Source: Psychrobacillus sp042945595
GTDB lineage: Bacteria > Bacillota > Bacilli > Bacillales_A > Planococcaceae
Assembly (NCBI RefSeq): GCF_042945595.1
Contig: NZ_CP168493.1
Span: forward strand, 1,736,001-1,800,000
Reading direction: 5' to 3'
DNA length: 64,000 nt
In this document: positions 50,790 to 58,779 of the stretch, in pieces
Layout: each line of letters opens with the position of its first letter
Numbering within the stretch: position 1 is the stretch's first letter
Notes under the pieces: generated by a model
Told to the model about the DNA's origin: nothing
Databases searched by the model: none
Seen by the model: only the letters and a program-made list of their open reading frames with translations
Program-made: the position numbers and the translations under genes

Positions 50790-51662
50790 ATGGAAAGGTT
50801 AGAATTAAGTTATAAAAATGCTGTTCCAATGAAGGCGATTGAATTGAAAAAAATCTTAATGGAAATTAAGAGCGGGGGTAGAACTTGGGAAGAAGAAAGT
50901 AAAGCTAATATAGTCAAATCTATGGTTGAGCATATCGGCTCAACTGATAGTGAACTTAGAGACAAATTAATTTATAGCTCTTTTTATCAATTAATTATAG
51001 AAAGAAATCAAATTGAGCATGAGTTATTAAATGAACTATTAGAATTGTGTTTAAGTGACTTGTTATTTAAAGGAATTGGGGAGAATCAAACTGATACTGT
51101 TTTTACAAGGTCATTTACTACCCTTTTAATAGCACTTATTCTATATAGGGATAATGAAGACAACTTTATCTCCCAAGATATGGTATTTAAAATAAAGGAT
51201 AAATTAATCGATTATATTAACTTGGAGAAGGATTTACGAGGATATATATCTGTAAAAGGCTGGGCTCATAGTATAGCTCATGTAAGTGACGCTATTGATG
51301 AACTTGTAAAAAGTTCAAAAATAGATCAGAAATTTTACTTAGAAATATTAAAAGTACTATGGAATAAGGTATTTGTTTCAACTTATGTGTATGTCCACAA
51401 TGAAGATGAAAGGATTTTAATTCCTATACTAGAAATGCTAAATAACGGATTGGAACAAGAAGAAATAGAAACATTAATACGAAATGTACCAATAGAATTA
51501 AAAATTCGAAAAGAACAGATAGAGGAAGAAGAGTATTGGTTCTTATATTCTAACTGTAAGACATTCTTAAAAAGTTTTTATATCAAAGTTAATACAAATA
51601 GTGAATTAATATCTCTTCAAAAGAGTATTGAAAAGTGTCTATCCGAAAATTTTTTTTATTAG
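50790..51662 (+). CDS. DUF2785-like helical protein
   Basis: 290 residues, all-helical, cytoplasmic. The segment LEKDLRGYISVKGWAHSIAHVSDAIDELVKS carries the GW-AH-x2-AH signature I associate with DUF2785. Its family is mostly found as single genes in Firmicutes and actinobacteria with unknown function. AAAAGGGG upstream. One of the largest cargo proteins in the array. Confidence 0.8.
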   Translation: MERLELSYKNAVPMKAIELKKILMEIKSGGRTWEEESKANIVKSMVEHIGSTDSELRDKLIYSSFYQLIIERNQIEHELLNELLELCLSDLLFKGIGENQTDTVFTRSFTTLLIALILYRDNEDNFISQDMVFKIKDKLIDYINLEKDLRGYISVKGWAHSIAHVSDAIDELVKSSKIDQKFYLEILKVLWNKVFVSTYVYVHNEDERILIPILEMLNNGLEQEEIETLIRNVPIELKIRKEQIEEEEYWFLYSNCKTFLKSFYIKVNTNSELISLQKSIEKCLSENFFY

Positions 51663-51856
51663 AAGTTAAGAGTTAAATAGCTAACAGGAGTATTATAACT
51701 TTGATGGCAACCACTCTTTTATTATTGAGAAAAAGTAGTTTCATTTTTCGAACAATGGGTTTCTTGATGACTGCTACCTAAATAAATTAGCTTACTATTA
51801 TCAAATGGAACGGGTGTACAGTTCTCCTCAAAGTATATCTTGACAAGACAATAGCT
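51663..51856. other. Non-coding tail of the DUF2785 cassette
   Basis: About 190 bases without a gene or a clear terminator. Confidence 0.3.
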
Positions 51857-51939
51857 TCTTCAACTAACGGGTGCTTTAGTAAAAAAACCATTGAGCTGCT
51901 TGGGTGGCTCTATTTTCTTATTGAACTAACGCAGCAGGT
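51857..51939 (+). repeat. Array repeat 58, interrupted by the group II intron
   Basis: Left core AACTAAC/GGGTGC/TTTAGTA; hairpin GAGCTGCTTGGGTGGCTC; right core AACTAAC/GCAGCAG/GT, cut here. The remaining TAGTTGAATAAG stands at 52623-52634. Confidence 0.93.
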
Positions 51940-52622
51940 GTGCGGCCGAGCCTAGGTCGTATCATATAGCGGGTGGGATTCCCGTCGAGAAAGAACTAGC
52001 CATTCACTCGTAGCGAGTCTTGGAGGGCTAATGGTAACATTAGCCTTTAAGCGTAGACAGTTAGGTGGCGGGCCGAAAGCCAAATGGTTGAAGGGATTGA
52101 GCTCCATAATGTTAGTAATTCGAGAGGGCTGATGCTTTACCTGAAGCAGAAGGCTACATTTTATCCATCGTTAAAGGCAGGAAGGATAAAACCTCTCTGG
52201 AGTTAGAGACCTTGGCACGTGACACATTGATATGATACTGCAACTCGGGAGGCCCTACCGGTCTTTTCTTCTTATAGAAGAGTATGGTGTACAAGCGATA
52301 ATAAGCAAGGAAACCAAATGCCGATGTAGGGAGTCGGATAGCAGCGTAGTACCTATGAAGTTGGGTAATGCCGATGGAGGAAAGGCTGCTACCAAGTTAT
52401 CACCCTTACTAGTGACACATTTACTACACACAGAGGTAGAGATAATAAATGGAAACTAAACTATTAAGGATAGCAGAATAAGCAAATCTGAACGAAAGAG
52501 ATTAGGTACATCTTGTGAATGGTGACTTGGAGGAGCCGTGTGCGTAAATAGCGCAAGCACGGTTCTGTGAGGGGGGAGGAACACAATTTACCGCAAGGTA
52601 GAGAGGTTCCCTTCTACTCGAC
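51940..52622 (+). mobile_element. ORF-less group II intron in a right core
   Basis: A 683-nt ribozyme. It begins GTGCGGCCGAG (5' GTGCG consensus), shows domain V as GAGCCGTGTGCG...CGCAAGCACGGTTC near 52536-52570, a domain VI stem (GAACACAATTTACCGCAAG then GTAGAGAGGTTCC) and ends in AC. No reverse transcriptase gene is present, only about 250 nt between the domain I-III part and domain V. Candidate EBS2 GTTAGT (52111-52116) complements ACTAAC at -15 to -10, and candidate EBS1 ACCTG (52139-52143) complements CAGGT at -5 to -1 of the 5' exon. Confidence 0.92.
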
Positions 52623-52634
52623 TAGTTGAATAAG
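52623..52634 (+). repeat. 3' half of interrupted right core
   Basis: TAGTTGAATAAG. Joining it to ...GCAGCAGGT at 51939 restores a perfect right core. Confidence 0.9.
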
Positions 52635-52714
52635 CAGGAATTATTGATTGGAAGTCGAAATAGTAATTTATAAATGAATTTTTTTTAAAAAGACTTGGTG
52701 AAAGGAGTTAGTTT

Positions 52715-53218
52715 ATGAAAAAAAGAATTTACCTATCTAGCATCATAATCATAGCACTTCTTATTGGAATATCTGCTTTGACCATAGTGTTAGGAAATAA
52801 TGACACTTCTGAAACAAAAGCCGAAGAAATAACCGAAGTTGAAATTGATGATGAATTTCTAAACAGCTTTAATAAAATTTACGTTGCATTGAAACAGAGG
52901 TCTCCAAATAATTATTCTTTTAAAAATATGAAATTGCACAACGGGGATCTTTTCTTATTAAATGGAGAAAATAAGGGTTTGGCTTTAAAAAAAGGAGATA
53001 GTGTTGAGATAGACCTATCAATCATCCCAGATGGAACAAGTGCTACTGGAGTTGGTTACATATTGAATGGTAATTATACGGAGATTTTTTCTGGTTCCGT
53101 TACTGATCAGCTGATGACAGACTTTTATGTAGAAGAGGATGGGGAATATATAATCTGTATTATCGGATTTAATGCAAACTTTATAACAATTAAGAATGGA
53201 GTTATTTCAATTAATTAA
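52715..53218 (+). CDS. Exported protein of unknown function
   Basis: 167 residues. A signal anchor (IYLSSIIIIALLIGISALTIVLG) and an ectodomain with acidic linker and strands (DLFLLNGENKGLALKKGDSVEIDLSIIPDGTSATGVGYILNG, EEDGEYIICIIGFNANFITIKNGVISIN), compatible with a jelly-roll or carbohydrate-binding-like fold. AAAGGAG upstream. Cargo of the cassette behind the intron. Confidence 0.7.
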   Translation: MKKRIYLSSIIIIALLIGISALTIVLGNNDTSETKAEEITEVEIDDEFLNSFNKIYVALKQRSPNNYSFKNMKLHNGDLFLLNGENKGLALKKGDSVEIDLSIIPDGTSATGVGYILNGNYTEIFSGSVTDQLMTDFYVEEDGEYIICIIGFNANFITIKNGVISIN

Positions 53219-53233
53219 GTTTGATTAATTGTT

Positions 53234-53318
53234 TTCAATCGGTTGGTTTAGTAAAAGTACAATTGATTGATTAGGCAACTCTTTTTTCTTCTTAAACTAA
53301 CGCAGCAGGTTAGTGATA
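53234..53318 (+). repeat. Array repeat 59, decayed left core
   Basis: Left side CAATCGG/TTGG/TTTAGTA; hairpin with TTAGGCAACTC and T6; right core AACTAAC/GCAGCAG/GTTAGTG. Confidence 0.84.
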
Positions 53319-53379
53319 GAAAATCATGTCCTTGTTTCGAGTAAAGTTAATGTTCCAAAAAGTAAAGGAGGTATAAAAA

Positions 53380-53937
53380 ATGAAATTGAGTAAGTATATA
53401 ATATTAACTTTTTCCTTTTTAATAATTACTCTCTCTGCTTGTTCATCAACTGAAAACTCAATATCCAATGAAATCGAAGGGATAGAATTAAAATTAACCA
53501 TCAATAAACAAAAAATATCGTCTGATGATGAAGTTAATGCTAAAGTAACGTTAACAAACCACAATGATACACAGAGAGAAATTTTTGTACCAATCCAAAA
53601 AGATATAGATGAAGGGATATCAGCCGTAATGGTTGAACGAAAAGGTGAAATGTTATCGCAATTACTAAATCCAAATAATAATCAAGATATACCAAATATC
53701 AAAGGGCGTTCATTCTATGATTTTGTTCTGGTGGAATTAGGGGCTAATGAAACAATTGAACAAGAGTTTCGTTGGAATAAGAAGTTATTAAACCAAGAAA
53801 GTATGGAAATTGAAGAAGCGGATAGCGGGGAATATCTACTAAGCACCTTTATTATTTTAGACGAATTAAATAATCAAAAAGAATATTACGAACCTGAAAA
53901 GCAATTGATTTCTAAACTAAACTTTACAGTTAAATAA
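53380..53937 (+). CDS. Lipoprotein with BsuPI-like Ig domain (putative)
   Basis: 185 residues. Lipobox LSAC (Cys21). ELKLTINKQKISSDDEVNAKVTLTNHNDTQREIFVP is the beginning of an Ig-like sandwich such as the BsuPI family; QEFRWNKKLLNQ and DSGEYLLSTFIILDEL follow the same fold. AAAGGAGG upstream. It likely displays a binding domain on the membrane. Confidence 0.74.
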   Translation: MKLSKYIILTFSFLIITLSACSSTENSISNEIEGIELKLTINKQKISSDDEVNAKVTLTNHNDTQREIFVPIQKDIDEGISAVMVERKGEMLSQLLNPNNNQDIPNIKGRSFYDFVLVELGANETIEQEFRWNKKLLNQESMEIEEADSGEYLLSTFIILDELNNQKEYYEPEKQLISKLNFTVK

Positions 53938-53956
53938 CCGTTGTTTTCTCTTTTTC

Positions 53957-54008
53957 TTATTGTGCTAACGGAGTGCTTTAGTAGAACAAGGCTGGTCAGT
54001 TCAATAAG
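53957..54008 (+). repeat. Array repeat 60, compressed
   Basis: Left core GCTAAC/GGAGTGC/TTTAGTA, shortened loop, and GTCAGTTCAATAAG as remnant of the right core. Confidence 0.8.
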
Positions 54009-54162
54009 TGTCGTTGGGGGTTGGAGATTTTTCTTAATTCATAGAGGTCTAGGGGCGTTGATCCAACAAGGGATTAATGCTCTTTTTGATTGTTTAATTA
54101 TTAATCTTGCTGAGATGATAATTTTAATTTCAATTCTTGAAATTAATTGGTTAAAAATGTGA
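54009..54162 (+). pseudogene. Possible small gene remnant
   Basis: The frame GGWRFFLIHRGLGALIQQGINALFDCLIINLAEMIILISILEI before a stop has membrane-like composition but no ribosome binding site after the repeat. Uncertain. Confidence 0.3.
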
Positions 54163-54210
54163 CGATTTCATTTTAAATTGCGTCTAAGTATATAGAAAGA
54201 GGTGAACAGT

Positions 54211-54732
54211 TTGGAACAAGAAGAAGTACATAAATGGTTTGATGAATATGGAGAATCCATTTTAACTTATACACTGTTAATGGTGAGAGATTATCAACAA
54301 GCAGAGGATTTAACACAAGAGACTTTTATAAAAGCTTATAAAAATCAACACAAATTTGCACAGAAATCTACTGTGAAAACGTGGTTATTCTCTATCGCTT
54401 TTAATGTGACAAAAGACTATTATCGGAAAAAACACCCGTTACACCATTATTTGGGTTTAAAAATGGCAGAGAAAGACTACAAACCAATACCTGAACAAAT
54501 CGTAGAGATGAATGATCAAACTGAACAATTATATAGGTCGCTTCAACAATTAAAGCCTACTTATAGGCATGTAATCATTTTACGGATGTTAAAAGAATTC
54601 TCTACAGCAGAATCAGCCCTCGTTCTAAACTGGTCTGAAAGTAAAGTGAAAATGACTTTAAAAAGAGGCTTAGCGGAACTTAAAAATGAATTGATAAAAG
54701 GAGGGTTTACCAATGAAAGCTTTCTTAGATGA
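54211..54732 (+). CDS. ECF RNA polymerase sigma factor (module 4)
   Basis: 173 residues from TTG at 54211, after GAGGTG; a GTG at 54202 overlaps the ribosome binding site. Region 2: YGESILTYTLLMVRDYQQAEDLTQETFIKAYKN and VKTWLFSIAFNVTKDYYRKK; region 4: LKPTYRHVIILRMLKEFSTAESALVLNWSESKVKMTLKRGL. Its region 4 end (NWSESKVK) resembles that of module 1 (NYSESKVK), so modules 1 and 4 may be related. It overlaps the partner gene by 20 nt. Confidence 0.9.
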   Translation: MEQEEVHKWFDEYGESILTYTLLMVRDYQQAEDLTQETFIKAYKNQHKFAQKSTVKTWLFSIAFNVTKDYYRKKHPLHHYLGLKMAEKDYKPIPEQIVEMNDQTEQLYRSLQQLKPTYRHVIILRMLKEFSTAESALVLNWSESKVKMTLKRGLAELKNELIKGGFTNESFLR

Positions 54733-55759
54733 ACAATTTAGTAATTTAGAACAAGAACTAAAAATGAAAGACGAATCCAAAAGTATATTAAGAAATAAAA
54801 TTTTGCAGAATACACAAATAAGCAAAAAACGTAATATGAGAACTTATACTTGGATTGTAACAGCGATATGTACCTTTGTTTTAATAATGTCGCCTTTCTA
54901 TTCATCAACGATGGCTAGTCTTGTTGCAAAAATTGTACCAATATCTATTACTCCTAGTTTTTCTGATAGACAACATAATTCCGATTTAACGTCTCAACTG
55001 GTTAAATTACTCGAAGAGGAAGGATATAAGGTTAATTCAATTGGGATAATACCATCAACATATACAATTGAAATTTCACTCATTTTGAAAGATTCTACAT
55101 TGAAAAAGGCAACAGATGACCTTGAACCAAAGATAAAGAATTATCTATATGAAAATGGCTATGACAAATATGAAATAAAAGTTTCAGAAGCAACTGAAGC
55201 ACCTCCAAACAAGCCATGGGATGAAAGTCTTTTTAACAATGTACGTGAGATTGTGAAGGAAGTATTTGCATCGTATGGATATGCTAAAGAAGCGGATTTT
55301 GAATTAGCGGGCCTTACAAAATCATGGTTTTCAAACACTTTCACAATTGATATGCCTGACCATATTCAAGAGTCAACGGAAATTATTGCGGATATCGAAA
55401 AAGAAATAGAATCTCAGAATTTAGATGTAAAAGATATTAAAGTAAATACTTTCAACTTTGAACATCTTCGACAAGATAATCGTTGGGCATATATTGCATC
55501 TGATATATATGAAGCGATGGCAGGAAAATCGATTTATCAGCTGACGGGGGTATCTTATAAAGTGAAGAAAGGGCATTCCTATGTTTGGATTAAAACAGAT
55601 TTGGATGAATTACCTTCTGAAGAAATAGTTCGAGAAATTGAATTGGCTATACAAGAATATTTTGCTTTACCAGAAACGAAAGAGCAAATTCAAAATGACA
55701 ATTACACGATTCAATTATTGTTAAAGAATGAAAAACCATTTGTTAAAATAACAAACTAA
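54713..55759 (+). CDS. DUF4030-like membrane protein, putative anti-sigma partner
   Basis: 348 residues. Cytoplasmic tail (1-40), one membrane helix (about 44-63, TYTWIVTAICTFVLIMSPFY) and an ectodomain of repeated alpha/beta units, for example LVKLLEEEGYKVNSIGIIPSTYTIEISLILKDS and IEKEIESQNLDVKDIKVNTFNF, matching DUF4030 of Bacillus. No zinc finger is visible, as in module 1. Its overlap with the sigma gene implies it regulates it. Confidence 0.85.
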   Translation: MKAFLDEQFSNLEQELKMKDESKSILRNKILQNTQISKKRNMRTYTWIVTAICTFVLIMSPFYSSTMASLVAKIVPISITPSFSDRQHNSDLTSQLVKLLEEEGYKVNSIGIIPSTYTIEISLILKDSTLKKATDDLEPKIKNYLYENGYDKYEIKVSEATEAPPNKPWDESLFNNVREIVKEVFASYGYAKEADFELAGLTKSWFSNTFTIDMPDHIQESTEIIADIEKEIESQNLDVKDIKVNTFNFEHLRQDNRWAYIASDIYEAMAGKSIYQLTGVSYKVKKGHSYVWIKTDLDELPSEEIVREIELAIQEYFALPETKEQIQNDNYTIQLLLKNEKPFVKITN

Positions 55760-55920
55760 ATACGAGCTAAACACTTTACTTATAGGGGGTGTCTCATTTT
55801 AGTTATTTACAGAGCTATCTGTATTTCACACTTGAAAAGTAAACCATTTCGCAGTTAAATACTTCATCTGTGCTAACACAGCGGACAGATAACTATTTGA
55901 AATAGTTTGTGAAGGATTGT
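55760..55920. other. Intergenic stretch before the next repeat
   Basis: No gene. CTATCTGTATT and ACAGATAAC-like arms may form a weak hairpin; the TTTGTGAAGG leader of the next repeat begins at 55905. Confidence 0.3.
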
Positions 55921-55981
55921 ACTTAAACTAACGGGTGCTTTACTTCAATAAGGAGTAAAGCCTTTTTTACTAACGGGGCAG
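55921..55981 (+). repeat. Array repeat 61, interrupted by the IS110-like element
   Basis: TTGTGAA leader; left core AACTAAC/GGGTGC/TTTACTT; hairpin GGAGTAAAGCC and T6; right core TACTAAC/GGGGCAG, cut. GTTAGTTTAATAAG follows the element at 57737. Confidence 0.92.
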
Positions 55982-56087
55982 CATTCCTGTTTGAAAGATG
56001 TTCGAGGTCTTGCAGAAAAAAGAGCCCTCTAGTATGATGCTGAGTGTCAACGACCATTGACCCATCATCTACAAGGAGGACTCCTAA

Positions 56088-57365
56088 ATGCATTCTAAAA
56101 TGAATAACAAAATTAATCAAGTAACTGAAAATACACTCGTCGTTGGTATTGACATAGCGAAGCACGTGCATTACGCCTGCTTTGTCGATGAACGAGGACG
56201 CGTAATAGAAAAAGCATTTGCTGTACATCAATCAAAAGAAGGATTCGAAAGTTTGTATGAAAAGATTAGACAAACGCTGCTGGAAACACAGAAAACGGAA
56301 GTCATCGTCGGCATTGAACCAACAGGTCACTACTGGATGAACTTAGCCTATTTTTTAGATCAATACGGCATTTCACTTGTCATGGTAAATCCAATGCACG
56401 TCAAACGTTCGAAAGAACTTGATGATAATTTGCCGACTAAAAATGATAAAAAAGATGCATTAGTCATCGCGCGATTATTGAAAGATGGACGCTTTAGCTA
56501 TCCGCGAATATTAAAAGAAGTAGAAGCTGAACTACGGATTGGTTCTACTCTTAGATCAAAGTTAACGGAGGATCTAGCAAGTATTAAAAATCGAATCATT
56601 CGTTGGCTCGATCGATATTTTCCTGAATTCACTCAAGTCTTTCCTTCTTTCGGAAAAATGGCACTTACTGCATTAGAAAGAACACCAATGCCACAGGACA
56701 TTCAAGGGAAAACCGCGGAAGAACTTGTATTTCTCTACCGTCAGGTAGGGGGTATGAGAGCTCCACAACTACCAAAAGCTAAGCTACTCATTGAAAAGGC
56801 TTCAAACTCTATTGGACTGACAGAAGGACAAAAGATGGCCAAACATGAAATCGCCACACTCCTACGTCAGTTTCGCTTATTAGAAGCTGAAATCGAAGCA
56901 GTGAATGACCAATTAACTGAAATGGCAAAGACAACGATGGAATATGACCTACTCGCGTCAGTACCAGGTTTAGGTGATGCGACGATTGTTGATCTACTTT
57001 CCGAAGTAGGGAGCTTTTCACTTTACGAAAATCCACGCCAACTCATTAAACTAGCGGGACTAACATTACGTGAAAACTCTTCTGGTCAACATAAGGGTCA
57101 AAAACATATATCAAAACGTGGACGTAAGAGACTTAGACATATCCTTTTCAAAGTGATTGTTCCTTTGATTCGGCATAACCTAGCATTCAAACAACTTCAT
57201 GAATACTACACCACAAGGAATCAGAATCCCTTACGGGGCAAGCAATCGATGGTAGTACTCTGTGGTAAATTACTAAAAATATTACATGGGATTTGTAAAA
57301 AGAAAGTGTATTTTAACGAGCAACTTATGATGAAAGATCTCTACTGTCTCGGAGAGGCAGCGTAA
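56088..57365 (+). CDS. IS110/IS1111 family DEDD recombinase
   Basis: 425 residues. RuvC-like domain at the N-terminus: LVVGIDIAKHVHYACFVDERG (Asp22), EVIVGIEPTGHYW, MVNPMHVKRSKEL and NLPTKNDKKDALVIARLL complete the DEDD set. A central coiled coil (AEIEAVNDQLTEMAKTT) leads to the Tnp20 domain with LASVPGLGDATIVDLLSEVGSF and GQHKGQKHISKRGRKRLRHILF. The frame is intact and GGAGGA precedes the ATG. It acts with an element-encoded RNA to choose its target. Confidence 0.93.
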   Translation: MHSKMNNKINQVTENTLVVGIDIAKHVHYACFVDERGRVIEKAFAVHQSKEGFESLYEKIRQTLLETQKTEVIVGIEPTGHYWMNLAYFLDQYGISLVMVNPMHVKRSKELDDNLPTKNDKKDALVIARLLKDGRFSYPRILKEVEAELRIGSTLRSKLTEDLASIKNRIIRWLDRYFPEFTQVFPSFGKMALTALERTPMPQDIQGKTAEELVFLYRQVGGMRAPQLPKAKLLIEKASNSIGLTEGQKMAKHEIATLLRQFRLLEAEIEAVNDQLTEMAKTTMEYDLLASVPGLGDATIVDLLSEVGSFSLYENPRQLIKLAGLTLRENSSGQHKGQKHISKRGRKRLRHILFKVIVPLIRHNLAFKQLHEYYTTRNQNPLRGKQSMVVLCGKLLKILHGICKKKVYFNEQLMMKDLYCLGEAA

Positions 57366-57736
57366 GCATTTCAATCAAAGAGCTATAACAAAAAGGATGA
57401 TACGGAGAAGCCGGCAATATCACTAAACTTAGACTATGAGTCCCCGGGGCAGCTTAGCAGGCCTCTGCCTTATGAATAGACCGAACGAAGGAATGTAAGC
57501 GCGTTGACGCTAAGAGACATGGGAGGGTACGTCGTCATAAGCATCGCAGAGATCCATTGTGCATCGAAATAATAGAGAAAAAAGCTAATGATTTCCATTA
57601 GTTTTAGCGAAGCGTACGCTCAACTTGGTAATAAAATCTATAAATTCAAGACTCTGTTTATCAGAGAAGAGAAAAATATTTTTCTTTAATCACGAAGTGA
57701 GGAAAACCGTTGATATCTCAATGTTTATAGAGGGAG
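57366..57736 (+). ncRNA. Candidate bridge/seek RNA region of the IS110-like element
   Basis: A 370-nt gene-free right end, more G+C-rich than the array, with inverted repeats such as CGGAGAAGCCGG and GCAGGCCTCTGC. In IS1111-group elements this position encodes the guide RNA. Assigned by position and family knowledge only. Confidence 0.5.
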
Positions 57737-57750
57737 GTTAGTTTAATAAG
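57737..57750 (+). repeat. 3' half of interrupted right core
   Basis: GTTAGTTTAATAAG, the continuation of array repeat 61. Confidence 0.88.
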
Positions 57751-57851
57751 ACATTTCAACATTAGTAAATATATGTTAAGGTAAAATTTATAATATTTAA
57801 ACAAAATAGACTTGCTAGGGGACATTTGTGGAGAAGGGAAATGGGAGAACT

Positions 57852-58166
57852 ATGGAAAAAGTATTAAGAAAATCAGGTCTGTATGGGTTAGTGTTCGGAT
57901 TGGCTGTTTCCATTCTATTTGTTAATTACAAAGAAATTCAAGAGGTAGGTAACGGTGGTAGCCTAACTACGTATAAACCGTTTCTTGATTATTTTATACC
58001 GATTTTACGTTTTGGAATTATAGGAATGTTTTTGGGTTTGTTTATTGGTTGGAAGGATTATGAAAAGAAACATAAGACACAGCAACAAGGAAAAACATAT
58101 TACATCCTTGCATTTTTTGTTGTATTCTTCATTTCAAGCATTTTAATGTTGATATTGAATTGGTGA
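57852..58166 (+). CDS. Small membrane protein of unknown function
   Basis: 104 residues from the ATG at 57852, with GGGAGA just upstream; in-frame GTG at 57828 is possible. Three helices (LYGLVFGLAVSILFVNY, FGIIGMFLGLFIGW, YYILAFFVVFFISSILMLIL). Family unknown. Cargo of the cassette whose repeat was hit by the IS110-like element. Confidence 0.66.
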   Translation: MEKVLRKSGLYGLVFGLAVSILFVNYKEIQEVGNGGSLTTYKPFLDYFIPILRFGIIGMFLGLFIGWKDYEKKHKTQQQGKTYYILAFFVVFFISSILMLILNW

Positions 58167-58214
58167 AATAGTATTCGGTAATTGGGTGCAATTGTAGAAT
58201 AAGCTTCACTTTTC

Positions 58215-58288
58215 TTGTTCAACTAACGAGGTGCTTTACTTCAATAAAGGGGTAAAGCTTTTTTACTAACGGGGCAGGATAGTGAAGG
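58215..58288 (+). repeat. Array repeat 62
   Basis: Left core AACTAAC/GAGGTGC/TTTACTT; hairpin GGGGTAAAGC and T6; right core TACTAAC/GGGGCAG/GATAGTG. An older core (GGGTGCAATTGTAGAATAAGC) lies at 58183-58205. Confidence 0.9.
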
Positions 58289-58300
58289 AAGGGGAATTTT

Positions 58301-58633
58301 ATGAAGAGTAAAAGAATTTTATTGTCGGCTATAACAATTTCTGTTGCCTTTTTGATTGTTTTTTTAATTTATAATTCTTTTTCGTCTGTGTTAACTGTAA
58401 CTGATTTTACTGTCACTGAAAAAGGGTATTCTAACGATAACAATGAAGCATGGATAAAGGGATTTAACCCCAATGCCCCAGTGGGACATCAAGAAGAGAT
58501 TAAAGTAATTGTTAGGGAACCAATGGTAATGAATTTAATTCAGAAAGATAAGACATACTTCGTAAGATACACGATAAAAAGAAATGGTTTAATTTATCTT
58601 AGTCATATTGAAACTATTGAGGATCACAAATAA
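58301..58633 (+). CDS. Membrane-anchored protein of unknown function
   Basis: 110 residues. N-terminal helix (ILLSAITISVAFLIVFLIYNSF) and an ectodomain VTDFTVTEKGYSNDNNEAWIKGFNP...EEIKVIVREPMVMNLIQKDKTYFVRYTIKRNGLIYLSHIETIE with several strands. AAGGAAGGGG upstream. No family recognised. Confidence 0.68.
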   Translation: MKSKRILLSAITISVAFLIVFLIYNSFSSVLTVTDFTVTEKGYSNDNNEAWIKGFNPNAPVGHQEEIKVIVREPMVMNLIQKDKTYFVRYTIKRNGLIYLSHIETIEDHK

Positions 58634-58638
58634 GCTTC

Positions 58639-58713
58639 GTTATTCAACTAACGGGTGCTTTTCTTGAATATGGAATTGCAACTTGTTCCATTAAAGGGGT
58701 TAATGTAAGAAGG
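58639..58713 (+). repeat. Array repeat 63, right core decayed
   Basis: Left core AACTAAC/GGGTGC/TTTTCTTGAATA; hairpin GGAATTGCAACTTGTTCC; remnant GGGGTTAATGTAAGAAGG. Confidence 0.84.
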
Positions 58714-58779
58714 ATTGCAGGAAATCATATGCAATAAATAGAAATACTTACGTAACAAACTATGTAAGGAGATAATACT

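Larger units (their letters stand above)
55982..57736 (+). mobile_element. IS110 family (IS1111-like) element in a right core
   Basis: About 1755 bp between GGGGCAG and GTTAGTTTAATAAG; joining the flanks restores a right core. AG occurs at both junctions, leaving 2 bp of ambiguity. The left non-coding end is about 105 bp and the right about 370 bp, so the long end follows the transposase gene as in the IS1111 group, where it would encode the bridge/seek RNA. No flanking duplication is evident, as expected for the family. Confidence 0.88.

Noticed and set aside
52232..52459. 75-codon open frame inside the group II intron
   Set aside because: It lies in the structured RNA part of the intron, has no ribosome binding site and does not resemble a reverse transcriptase.
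55982..57736. Target-site duplication around the IS110-like element
   Set aside because: Only AG is common to both junctions, which is junction ambiguity rather than a duplication; the family does not normally duplicate its target.
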